In this document: positions 34,734 through 44,470 of the stretch, in pieces | Numbering within the stretch: the stretch's first letter is position 1 | Layout: each line of letters begins with the position of its first letter | Source of the DNA: Sipunculus nudus | Lineage: Eukaryota; Annelida; Sipuncula; Golfingiida; Sipunculidae | NCBI GenBank assembly: GCA_026874595.1 | Contig: CM049312.1 | Coordinates: 48,487,429 to 48,551,428, forward strand | Length of the DNA: 64,000 nt | Reading direction: 5' to 3' | Program-made: the position numbers and the translations under genes | The notes under the pieces: model-generated | What the model saw: the letters and a program-made list of their open reading frames with translations, nothing else | Databases searched by the model: none | What the model was told of the DNA's origin: nothing

Positions 34734-35393
34734 TCATTTGTTCTGAAAGCTACAAAATGTTATGTCATGTTTGGAGAAGTATGTGTCGTGCACTTCTGAA
34801 CTAACTCCCAGTGTACCAACATTATTGTGGTATATATGGTCTATCAGCGTCCCTCTGTCAGTTGTAGGAAATCTTACAAATTGTTCAAACCCGAATTCCT
34901 TCATTAATACAACTAATTTGCTTTCTTGCTTTTCATTCAAGTCATCATTAAAGTCGCCCGAAACAAACACTGGCAAATCCAAGGGTAAAGACGAAATGAC
35001 AGAACGAAATCTTCGGCAAAAGTGCTCAAGAGGGTAAAACGGTTTTCTGTATGCAACAACCACAATCATTTTTGATTCCTGAACTTTGACCTGTACTTTT
35101 TTACATTCCAGTGCCTCACTCTCGACAGTTAACTCCTCTGATTTTAATTTCTGCTTTACACATACCATAATACCGTGCAATCCACCGTGGTTCTGTTTCG
35201 ATGGTACATTGTACCGGAATAAGCGGTAATGGTACTTTTCCGAAAAAATATCCAGAATGTGTTCATCTGTCAAATATGTTTCGGTGAAACACATCACATC
35301 TGTGCGATTGAAAATGCGGGCTTGTCTAGCAGTTAATAGGTCCGGAATTTTAGGGAGCAAATAACGTACATTCAAATGACCAATTATGTCCAC
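34734..35393 (-). pseudogene. Helentron C-terminal endonuclease/exonuclease/phosphatase domain
   Basis: Counting from the GTG codon at 35393: GHLNVRYLLPKI (Asn8), CFTETYL (Glu38), VVVAYRKP (112-118), SGDFND (145-150, Asp147 and Asn149), TTDRGTLIDHIYHN (177-190) and YFSKHDITFC (205-214). These are the ordered motifs of the APE-like EEP fold found at the C terminus of Helitron2/Helentron proteins. The SDH triad expected near the end reads SKH (Lys208), a likely loss of an active-site Asp. The frame is otherwise open to a natural stop at 34734. Non-LTR retrotransposons also carry EEP domains, but here the helicase directly upstream on the same strand decides the assignment. Confidence 0.88.
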
Positions 35394-36114
35394 TCAGGGT
35401 TTCGTTCCATCAGATTCAGGTCTTCAGCTGGTATTGTATTTTGCCGCATTTCTTCCATTTCATCTTCGATTTTCTTGTTAGTCTTAGTTCCAGCCGCATC
35501 AAAGCCTACGATATATAAACCTTCCAATGTTTTCACACGACTAAATGCAACATAAGCCTGTCCTTTCCCAAAGCGCTTTACCTTTTTCATGTTCACAACG
35601 ATTTTGTCTACGGTCAGACCCTGGCACTTGTGGATGGTCACTGCCCATGCTTATGTTAATGGAAATTGTCGTCTTGCTATCTGAGCTCCCTTTCTGTTCC
35701 GTTTTTCGTATCTTGCTTCATGTCTCTTAATAGGCACTCCAAAGGGATATTCCGGTTTCCACTGACTAGCAGATAATGCACCCTTTCCAACAGACTGATC
35801 GTCAAACTTTACCAAAATCACTTGAACTGTTCCGCTGGCATTTTTTGTACTGTTCCTATAACACCATTGACAAGACCATCAGCTGTATCGATGTTGTATG
35901 TAAGCATGACTCTGGCACCAACTGTCAGCACAAGAATCGTATGTAAACCCGCAGTTTCAGATCGCTTCTGCGAAGTTTTCATCTTTTCTAAATTGACCTG
36001 CCCAGTGCTGTCAGTCTTATCATCTGATGCATGGATGTATATCAGATTGTCTTCATTTGGCTCCACTTCTTTCAATTTTATCAAATTCCTTTCATCAAAG
36101 TCACAATTGTATGC
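35390..36114 (-). pseudogene. Helentron PIF1-like helicase, C-terminal half
   Basis: The reading resumes as AYNCDFDERNLIKLKEVEP, then LTVGARVMLTYNIDTADGLV (the conserved GARVMLTxNIDTxDGLVNG block), an FPLT-stop-AWAVTIHKCQGLT box, and AYVAFSRVKTLEGLYI near the end, the usual PIF1 motifs V-VI. The TAA at 35653-35651 sits where the family has Leu (TTA to TAA is one change). The first ~30 codons of the longer open frame beginning at 36237 are out of frame and are not part of the protein. The frame ends at RNPEWT-stop, one base out of register with the endonuclease. Confidence 0.85.
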
Positions 36115-37396
36115 AAAAAACGTGCAAAGCGTCATGTGGATAATTAGGATCATCTTCCGCTGTCTGTCGTGATTGTAATAATGAAATATCAGCATCAGTA
36201 TGGTTTCCCGTTCTAATGCGACAAAGCATTTCAGCAAAGGAACAGTCGTCTTTTTGACGCATCACCTCATGCAACTCATGTAGATGGAATTTGTCTTTCC
36301 AAAGGTTACCTTGTAATCTTTCGACAGGATCTTTCACCGGTTGATAGATCTGTGACTGTAATACTGGTGGGAGTTGATACATGTCTCCAACTGCCAAGAC
36401 TGAAACATTTCCAAACAAAACTGAATCATCGGAGAGTCCTTTTATTTTCTGCAGACGTTTGTGAATGTCCAGTAACATATCAGATCGAACCATAGATATC
36501 TCGTTAATAATTAACAACTGCAGATTTTCTAGTTTTGACCTCAGTGTGTTCAATTTGTCAAAAGAAATATGATCACCACCATACTTTCTAGTCTGCAGCG
36601 ATAAAGCAGAATGTATTGTCATACCAACAATATTAAAAGCAGCTACTCCAGTGGGCGCAGTTAAAAGCACAGTAATGTCTGAAATGCTTATTGCGTTTGC
36701 CATACGAAATAGTTTTCTGACATCAGAGTGTACAAGTTTGATGACATGTGATTTTCCAACACCACCTGGTCCACTCAAGAACACATGATAAGGTTTCACA
36801 AGTTTCTTTTGTTTCAAAGCTAAAACAGCTTGCTTACACCATTTCCTGTTGAAGGATACGATTTGTGTTTGTTTCTTATTCAAATTGCGTACCATCTTAC
36901 GGTATTCATCATCAGGTAAAATTTGTCTCTCGGCCTTATACCGCGCAATAATTTCTGAAGTATGATCGGACTTGGGGTTTTCAAGAAGTTCTGCATTGGC
37001 GTCCAGATCTTGCTGATCAATGTCTCTTTCTACCTCTACACCTTCATTTTCATCTTGCAAATTGTTATATTCAGCACCAGGTGCAACATTTGCCCACGCA
37101 TGTTCAGGCGGTCCAAACTCAGCATTATTTTGGATTGCTTGTTCCACGAGTTCGGAATTTTCTGTGTATTTTGCTTCATTTTCAGCTATCAAGTCCTGTA
37201 TGTTAAAGTAATGGGACGCAAAATCAGGAAAACCACCCAACAGATCAACATCTTCGTTACGCCATGGTAGATATAGCATCAGTTTTGCTCGATAAAAGTC
37301 ACTTGGATCTTTTTCAATACTAAACTTGTGAAATCTTATTACTGCTGGACGTCTACGTTTGTACATCATACCGGCATTATTATTCAGTTTGATCTC
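36115..37396 (-). pseudogene. Helentron PIF1-like helicase, N-terminal half
   Basis: Counting from Met at 37369: Walker A GPGGVGKS at 200-207, motif Ia TAPTGVAAFN at 238-247, the Walker B position IINEISMV at 287-294, motif III GDMYQLPPV at 328-336, and an LHELHEVMRQ box after 350. PIF1-family helicases carry DEIS at motif II. Here the Asp is Asn289 (codon AAC), which should weaken Mg-ATP chemistry. The frame runs out after HDALHVF because an A6 run on the plus strand (36115-36120) has one base more than the frame needs. The true reading continues as AYNCDFDERN in the next segment. Confidence 0.88.
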
Positions 37397-38559
37397 TTTT
37401 GGCTATGTGCAGGAACATCCTCTTGTACATTGTCTGTATCTAATACAACTGGTACAGAGTCATTTTCCTCATCATTCATGTTTCCATAAATCACCTTAAA
37501 GTTAGCTGCGAATTCTGCTAGACACATATTTTCGATACAGCTAGGTCTCAAAGAATATCGTTCAATAACATTGCTCTGGAAAATGTTTTCCTCTTGATCT
37601 CCTAAATCGTCCAGTTCTCTCTGTGGTTTCAGAACAGCTGCTCGCACATCTTTCGCATCTGTATTAACAAATACGACTTCTCTACTGAACTTTTTCATGG
37701 GCATCGATAATATTCGGTAAACAGCTTCTTGAGCACTGACTTCACGATGATTTAGGAAAACCGAGCCTACACGTCGAAGCATGCATTTCATCTCTTGGTC
37801 TTTATACTCTTTACATACTTGCTTTAGCAGTTCACCAATGCCTTTTTCATTTTTGGTCATATACGCAGCAATGTACATTACACATGCGTACGCATCTGTG
37901 ATGTACTGTATGTCCATGTTTGCCTGCCATGCTTTCAGTATTACTGGGTTGTATGGATTGGTAAAACTTTCTGTTGGTAACCTCTTTAACACTATTGTTT
38001 TGCCTCTTTGTGAAACCAATAACTGTTTAATGTTATCGTTCAGGGAAACACAGGCTTTGTCTAATATCTGTTCCAGTGTGGCGTCTTTTGACGTATCCTT
38101 ATCAGACATTACATCTTTCACTCTTTGGAGTACACTGGAGGCACAATGTTTCTTCAGTTTTGCCATTTCATCATCTGGTTCTTTTGCAATGAGTGTTACG
38201 GGGCTAGGTGGTCTAGAAAAGCTGAATCTACACGGTCCTTTCTTCTTGCAATAACTTGAGTGAGTGTGAGTTTGCAATTCCTTGACTAGTTTTTCCAGAG
38301 TTTCGTCTTCATCACCAGGTAATGCACATGTAATATATATGTCAACAAATGATGCAACCGTTTCATCTGCATCTGAGTCGATTTTTGGTGCATCTTTCAC
38401 CCATAAGAGTGTATGTGCATGAGGAGAACCACGAGCCTGAAATTCTATTCGAATAACGTAGTCAACTATTTCCCCTAATGGTTGAGCTTTTGATTTCAGG
38501 ACATCTCTGAACAACAGTTCTAATCTGTACTGGAACTGGCGTGCAGCAGTGACTGGGTT
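37384..38559 (-). pseudogene. Helentron Rep nuclease, HUH and tyrosine motifs
   Basis: This stretch continues the previous frame after the TGA. Counting from Met at 38514, IEFQARGSPHAHTLLWVKDA (residues 23-42) contains the HUH metal-binding motif (His32, His34), and YACVMYIAAYMTK (209-221) contains the paired catalytic tyrosines, probably Tyr214 and Tyr218. The segment CKKKGPCRFSFSRPP (89-103) is a conserved cysteine patch of the family. This domain nicks and joins the single strand in rolling-circle transposition. The catalytic residues look intact. The frame ends at AHSQKRSN-stop, where one A appears to be missing from the A4 run at 37397-37400; adding it restores the reading into KEIKLNN of the helicase segment. 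Confidence 0.85.
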
Positions 38560-39897
38560 TCATCTCAGCCACTGTGATCTCTCAGTAAAAGATAATTGTT
38601 TCAAATCATCATCAGTCAATATTGTCCCATACTGTCTCGCTATTGTTTGAATCACGTCGGGCCATTGCATGTCAGCAGCAGAAACTGTGAAAAACCACGT
38701 TGGTATTCCCAGTTGTCGAACCATGCCTAAAACGTTATAAAATACAGTTTGGAAATTGGCCGGAGTTCCCCTGACGTTTTTCAACATTCTGTAGGCTTTA
38801 TCTGATTTTACAAAACTTTTCATCTGTTCTACATTTTTTACCATGCCTGCAGTCAGCCGTTTTCCCTGAAAGTGTCTTCCACTAGCCCGTCTAAAAATGT
38901 AGTAATTAATGTCACCTGTAACCTGGTTACATTCCGTTGCATATTGTGCACTGAATATGTACTCAATAGATCTTGAAAATCTGCGATCAACATCAAGCAA
39001 TCTTTGGTTGAAATATTTCCGAGGATTCAAGTGCACAGGTCGTTCAGCTGTCAGTGCATTTGTTCCATCAGGATACTTGTCAGGATTTGTTAATTCCTCA
39101 AAGTTAGGATCACTCAGAAGTGGCTTTGGTTTTGCTCCATCAGCTGAAGCAACACTTATTATTTTGTTCAGTAATTCAGGATCTTCATTCATCATACTTG
39201 TTTCATATGGCAGCCCTCGTACTTTAGATGCTTCTTCAAATGCGTATTCATCCTGTTCTCTTAGGTCTTCGTCGTCTTCAGAACATGACACGTTTCCATC
39301 AACTTTGTCATAGGCAGTTTGTATGCACTGAGCCCTTTTACTATTGTCCTGGCAAACATCATATTCATTCATTTCTACAGCGGTTTCCGTGAATGGCTCG
39401 AATATCACATAATGCGACTGCCCCAGAAGTCCGAGATCCATTTTCCGTGTTTCACTATTTGCAAGCCTTGGATATATTGTGTGAATCATAAGAGCACTTG
39501 TTGAGTGAACGTTCACTTTCACTGAATACATGTCTGCTAAAGCCTGGAGCACCAGATGATCACCCCAACTTTGATTTCTCAGGTCATCTATGTATCTTAT
39601 CCACTGGATTTCTCTTTGGGTGTCCCGGTCTGTCATTTGATAAACGAACAAATCTTCAGCAGTCGGCTGTTCGGTGTCAGCATTTGCATGGTTTTCACTT
39701 TCCATTCTAGTAGCTACAAATTCAATGTAATTTTCCTTGTTCTCAATCATATAGTCAGCCACTTGATTACGTAAAAGAATGACGTTCGTATCTGTTATAC
39801 CCAACCTCTCAAGATGGTACCAAAATGCATAAAACATACAATTTCCATCACCTGGAACATCCATAACGTGCATTCTACTCTGACTGGCCATAGTCAT
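38560..39897 (-). pseudogene. Helentron OTU protease and start of the Rep (Helitron_like_N) domain
   Basis: The first ATG (39897-39895) overlaps the upstream stop. Counting from the TTG codon just before it, residues 16-26 read PGDGNCMFYAF, the OTU catalytic Asp-Gly-Asn-Cys loop (Asp18, Cys21), and residues 160-169 GQSHYVIFEP supply the catalytic histidine (His163). OTU domains are deubiquitinase-like cysteine proteases; their role in transposition is not established. From about residue 270 (RPVHLNPRKYFNQRLLDVD) to the end the sequence is the N-terminal part of the Helitron Rep domain, including WFFTVSAADMQWPD. The frame ends at an in-frame TGA directly after SQWLR, but the same frame continues as NPVTAARQFQYR, so the stop is a nonsense mutation inside the Rep domain. 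Confidence 0.85.
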
Positions 39898-41489
39898 CAA
39901 TTTTCATAGTCATTTTGACCATCACTCACATTAGTCACAGAAACAACTTCACTATGGGGTCGCCTCTTCTCAATGACGTTTCCTTTTCTAATGTTTATTT
40001 TTTCTTCAGTTTCATTCTGTTTTTTAGTTGAACAGTTATTTTTGTCTGTTGGAGAAACAGCGTCCCAAAGCTTAGAATCATCTTTCGTCGAATCTTCTAG
40101 CCAATTTTCATTAATTTCAGTATTTGCATAATGTGGATTTTCTTTCTTGAGCCATCTGAGAGCATTCATCACCACATCAAGCCTAACAGAATCATACATG
40201 TAGTAAGAAGAGTGTTTCAAACTTCCCTTTAATTTCATTCCAACAACTTGCGACTCTGAAGGTAGTCTCAGAAGTACCTCGCATACAGCATCAAGTTTTG
40301 CTGGAACATTAACTGCTGGTCCATGAATTCCATGTTGTTTCCCTCTAGGTAAGCCTATCATTTTCATGAAAGCAATTCTTTGGCAAACAGGTCTCAGTTC
40401 AAGCGTATTCAGATCTGCAAGTTCTTTTGGTGGATCCACTAAAAACAAATTATTTGCTTTGGACTGTGCGGGCAATTTCCCTTTTTTCAGTGTCAAGTGG
40501 CATGTTCTACATATCCATTCTTCATCATTGTAAGAGGTTTGACGAAATGCCAGTACATTTTGCAAGAGAGACTGTGATACATTGTTATACTTCTCTTCTT
40601 TCAGATGCACAACTGACATCCTAAACATCAAACGATGACAACTACAGCACACGTAATTTGCAGAATGACGTACTTTTTCTAAGAAATATGAAATAACAGT
40701 TTCATTTTCAGGAACAATATTACGGCATTCGTGTGGGTACTTTCTTTTATAACATGCTGCTTCGCTCAATCTTTGTTGGGTTTCTTGTTCCGTTTCTTTC
40801 GCTCTTAATTCGTTTTTACGTCTCGAGTCTAGATTATGTCTTTTTCTTTTTTCGTCAATTGTTTCAACCTGACGCGATTTATTTTGTCGATACCTTTGAT
40901 AAGAGAGCCTTGTTTGATTTTCTTCAGGGGTTTCAAGTTCACGTTCTATCAAGTGTCTTTTGTGATCTTTGGAAAGTCTCTCTTGCTTTTTTCCTGGCGT
41001 TTCACAATCACGTAAACCTTCTTGTCGCTTCCTTTGGTAACAGAGTCTTTCTTGCGTTTTCTCTGGGGATTCAAGTTCACGTTCTATTGTGTCTTTTGTG
41101 ATCTTTGGAAAGTCTCTCTTGCTTTTTCTCTGGTGTTTCACAATCACGTAAACTTTCCTGTCGCTTTCTTTGGCAAGAGAGTCTTCCTTGCTTTTTCTCA
41201 AGGGTTTCAAGTTTACGTTCCATAAAGTGTCTTTCCTGATCTTTGGACAGTCTCTCTTGCTTTTTCTCAGGGGTTTCAAGTACACGTTGCATAAAGTGTC
41301 TTTCCTGATCTTTAGAAAGTCTCTCTTGCTTTTTCTCTTTAGTTTCAAGTTCATGTTGCAGACGGTGTCTTTTCCGGTCTTTTGATTGTCTTTCCTCTTT
41401 TACATTTTCAGTTTCTGTTGATCTTTGTTTCTTATGTTAAGCATTCTCTCTTTCTGTTTTTGTTCATAACTCTTTTTTGTTCTGGGCAT
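39897..41489 (-). pseudogene. Helentron ORF1: coiled repeats plus DUF6570-like domain
   Basis: The likely start is ATG at 41489-41487 (MPRTKKSYEQKQKERML), upstream of the longest single frame. A frame change near 41440 leads into 26-residue repeats of the form ETPEKKQERLSKDQERHFMER, at least six of them, highly charged and probably helical. A two-base deletion near 41085-41092 (tctattgtg against tctatcaagtg in a sister repeat) shifts the frame again. The apparent methionine at 41354 opens an out-of-frame reading of the repeats. The C-terminal half has a CCSCHRLMFR and CRTCHLTLKKGKLP cysteine pair and MKMIGLPRGKQHGIHGPAVN, which I recognise as the DUF6570 domain found next to OTU and Helitron-like domains in these elements. 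It ends TGA at 39899-39897, overlapping the next ATG by one base (TGATG). Confidence 0.75.
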
Positions 41490-41639
41490 TATTATAAATC
41501 AGAATCAAAGCAAATGTAAAGCATATATTACCTATTTATGTTGGTTTATATCGTTACAAAAGTTACGTTCAAAATAATTTACTGTTTATTTTAACTTTTG
41601 TATAAATTTTGTCCCTGGACCGGGAAACCAAGCAACTAT
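41490..41639. other. short AT-rich spacer at the Helentron 5' side
   Basis: No coding frame. It separates the ORF1 start from the minisatellite and may contain the element's promoter or 5' terminus, but no diagnostic motif is visible. Confidence 0.35.
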
Positions 41640-42193
41640 ACCCAGATTGGGAAACTATTGCTTAGATTTGGCAACTAGACCCAGCTCGGGCAACTCGGCA
41701 CAGATTCGGCAACTAGACCCAGATCTGGCAACTAGGCACAGATTCGGCAACTAGACCCAGCTCGGGCAACTTAGCACAGATTCGGCAACTGTCCCAGATT
41801 CGGGCAAACTCAAACCCAGATTCGGGCAAACTGGCCCAGATTCGGGCAAACTCAAACCCAGATTCGGGCAAACTGGCCCAGATTCGGGCAAACTCAAACC
41901 CAGATTCGGGCAAACTGGCCCAGATTCGGGCAAACTCAAACCCAGATTCGGGCAAACTGACCCAGATTCGGGCAAACTCAAACCCAGATTCGGGCAAACT
42001 CAAACCCAGATTCGGGTAAACTGACCCAGATTCGGGCAAACTCACACCCAGATTCGGGCAAACTCACACCCAGATTCGGGCAAACTGACCCAGATTCGGG
42101 CAAACTCAAACCCACATTCGGGCAAACTGACCCAGATTCGGGCAATCTCAAACCCACATTCGGGCAAACTGACCCAGATTCGGGCAAACTAGT
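41640..42193. repeat. minisatellite of 20/22-bp units with 42-bp higher order
   Basis: In the centre, cccagattcgggcaaactgg (20 bp) alternates with a 22-bp form ending ctcaaa, giving a 42-bp period. About 25 units are visible. Toward the left (41640-41790) units degrade to gcaactagacccag(c/a)tc forms. Since 42 is 14 codons, minus-strand frames (SLPESGFEFARIW repeats) stay open; they are not accepted as genes. Confidence 0.92.
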
Positions 42194-43474
42194 CTTTCGC
42201 TTGATCTTTTGCCTTGACGCCAAGATTTTTCTGAAAAATAAAATAAAGTCAGTATTAATTTAGTATAACAATCGCATTCTGATATCATTCTAAAACATGT
42301 AGGTGGGTATGCAAAATAAGAAGTGTAGGATGATGTAAACATACCCTTAACAAGTTTATGTAATAGATATGTCACCATATATATTATTTTATAATTCAGT
42401 TTTTTAATATCAAATGTATAGAGTTTAAAAAGTCGAAAATTCCTAACAAATATAAAGTTTAATAAAATATTAAAGCATAAACTAGGGGGGGGGGGGGCGG
42501 TGAAATTTACCGATTTTCAACAACTTGTGCATTTTGTTCAGGGATAATCATGTCACAAAAGGGAGCGACCTTGCATTTCTCTTGTCGACAAAAAAAAGTT
42601 TTATATATTTTATATAGTGATATACTATGATTTTATTTAAACTTCTGACCTAAAGTATTACAAAAAGTGTCCCACGCTTCATGACCCTCAGCTAACAATC
42701 ACAATATCTAGTCATATTTTGAAGAACTTCGTTTGTCTAAAATTTGTAGAATTAAAAAATGTCATGTCTGCTTAAAGCATGTTGCTTGCTGATCATAATA
42801 TCATTCATTAGGGAAAATTAGCTTATACCAGGAAATAATTGATACTTGTCATCAAAGAAGTCTTTTTTATATCACTGGTGTCTTAGGATAAAAAGGAGAT
42901 AAACATGGAGTAATTTCCATAACCATTCGCCGAAACATTACTGGGAATTTCCATTGACAACCATCTCTATATTATCCATATTGTTCCAGTATATTTTATG
43001 ATTATGAACTATTATTATTACTTAACCCAGTAATTCACAGACGGCCAATAATAAAAAAAATGATTAAACAGTATCAATTTTTTTTTAAATAATTGTTTAT
43101 ACATATTACTTATAAAGGTAAAACTAAACTCTACATACTAAAACAACTCTAAAACAAACAAAAAAAAGAAAAATTAACATATTACAAATATGCACATCAT
43201 TTCAAATACAATTATTCTGGGTTGAGCTCTCTCATCATGATATCTGATCATATATTATGTATATTCTAACACAATATTTAGTAAACATAACACATTCCCT
43301 ATTCCGATACTTCTGATTGAATTTGCACCTAACAAGTTCAAGAATTGGACCGATTATGTTCACACACAAATGACTGCGATATTTGGTTAACGAACACAAC
43401 ATTTCTGCTTTACAACTGTTGTACACCACTTGTATTTCATACCTCTACCAAAATAATCCAACAATTGTAAAACA

Positions 43475-43522
<48 letters not shown>

Positions 43523-44137
43523 CCTACCTATACAAACATAGGCGTTTTTTTTCTTTTTTTTTTTTTTGTTATTACAATTTATATTACAGACGTCGTTTGA
43601 AATACGTTTTCCGAAAAATAATGTCACTTAACAATCCAATCAAACATTCCGTTAAAATCATTGATTCGTAAAGCATAATAAAAATATGAACCTAATTTTT
43701 TCGTTCTGCTTCAAATGTTGCTGGTATTCATGCAAGGTTTCTATACTGTTTATTAAAAAAATTCACAATCGTGTATATATATATATATAAACAATATACA
43801 AGGTACATACAAATACATATATTCAAAAAATTTATATACATACGAAATTTCTTTATTAAAACAGTAAGAAAAAGAACTTAATACATCAACCTTCTAATCA
43901 AATAATTCGCCCGTTATAATTTATATGCAATTTTTTTAAATATTGTTTTAAAAATCAACAATTTACAATCGTATTTGAATATACACACACAATATATAAT
44001 CCATCACATCAACATACAAATACCCATATTGAAACATATGCAAACAAAATTCTTTATTGCGAGAGTAAAAAGAATAATACATCGACCAGGAAATCAACAA
44101 ATACGACTACCCATATGTATATACATACATATACACG

Positions 44138-44168
<31 letters not shown>

Positions 44169-44329
44169 CACGAAATAATGAATATACACATGATAAAATA
44201 ATAATAAATATCTAAATATAGATATCAAAAGGCATGCTGAAAATAATGTATGTAATCGAGACAACCAGAACTAGCATATAACATGAATAAAACAAACATA
44301 CTAACACCCCTGTTCATATAAATAGATGG
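42194..44329. other. AT-rich spacer with microsatellites
   Basis: Contains a poly-G run (42486-42497), (TA)n runs at 43477-43520 and 44140-44168, and a poly-T/poly-A rich patch near 43546-43567. No recognisable gene. Short frames here are AT artefacts. Confidence 0.55.
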
Positions 44330-44470
44330 TAGGCCATGACAACCTAGCGGTAACAAGCTCTGTTCTCTCCGCTGGCGACCTGGTTCGGATCTGTCCGAGA
44401 CTAGGTTGTAATCACCCCCCATGTCAGTGGTTCTTCCAGGCACTCCGGTTTCTTCCACAGCTCGCTTTAT
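44330..44470 (+). mobile_element. tRNA-derived SINE-like sequence
   Basis: A polymerase III box A-like tagcggtaacaagc (44345-44358) and a box B-like ggttcggatct (44382-44392) lie 37 bp apart, as in tRNA-derived SINE heads. Downstream, gtggttcttccaggcactcc and ggtttcttccac (about 44428-44458) resemble a GC-rich body block that is widespread in invertebrate SINEs. A 9-bp inverted pair (acaacctag 44339-44347, ctaggttgt 44401-44409) brackets the head. The 3' end and tail are not clear. Confidence 0.5.

Larger units (their letters stand above)
34734..41489 (-). mobile_element. Helitron2/Helentron-type rolling-circle transposon, broken
   Basis: In minus-strand order the coding part reads DUF6570-like ORF, OTU protease, HUH Rep nuclease, PIF1-like helicase and C-terminal endonuclease/exonuclease/phosphatase domain. 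This combination is characteristic of the Helitron2/Helentron branch; the C-terminal endonuclease separates it from canonical Helitrons. Coding length is about 6.7 kb, close to full size. Damage: frameshifts near 41440, 41090, 37398, 36117 and 35390, stops at 38560-38562 (TGA) and 35651-35653 (TAA). Element ends are not resolved. A 20/22-bp minisatellite (41640-42193) lies just outside its 5' side. Confidence 0.9.

Noticed and set aside
38909-39313. Plus-strand frames of 60-160 codons inside the Helentron
   Set aside because: They lie antisense to well-supported Rep, OTU and helicase sequence and have no motifs.
41177-41354. N-terminal part of the longest ORF1 frame (starting at 41354)
   Set aside because: It reads the 78-bp repeats out of frame. 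The real repeat reading is in another frame, with a start at 41489.
41713-42378. Minus-strand frames with SLPESGFEFARIW repeats
   Set aside because: They are products of the 42-bp (14-codon) minisatellite.
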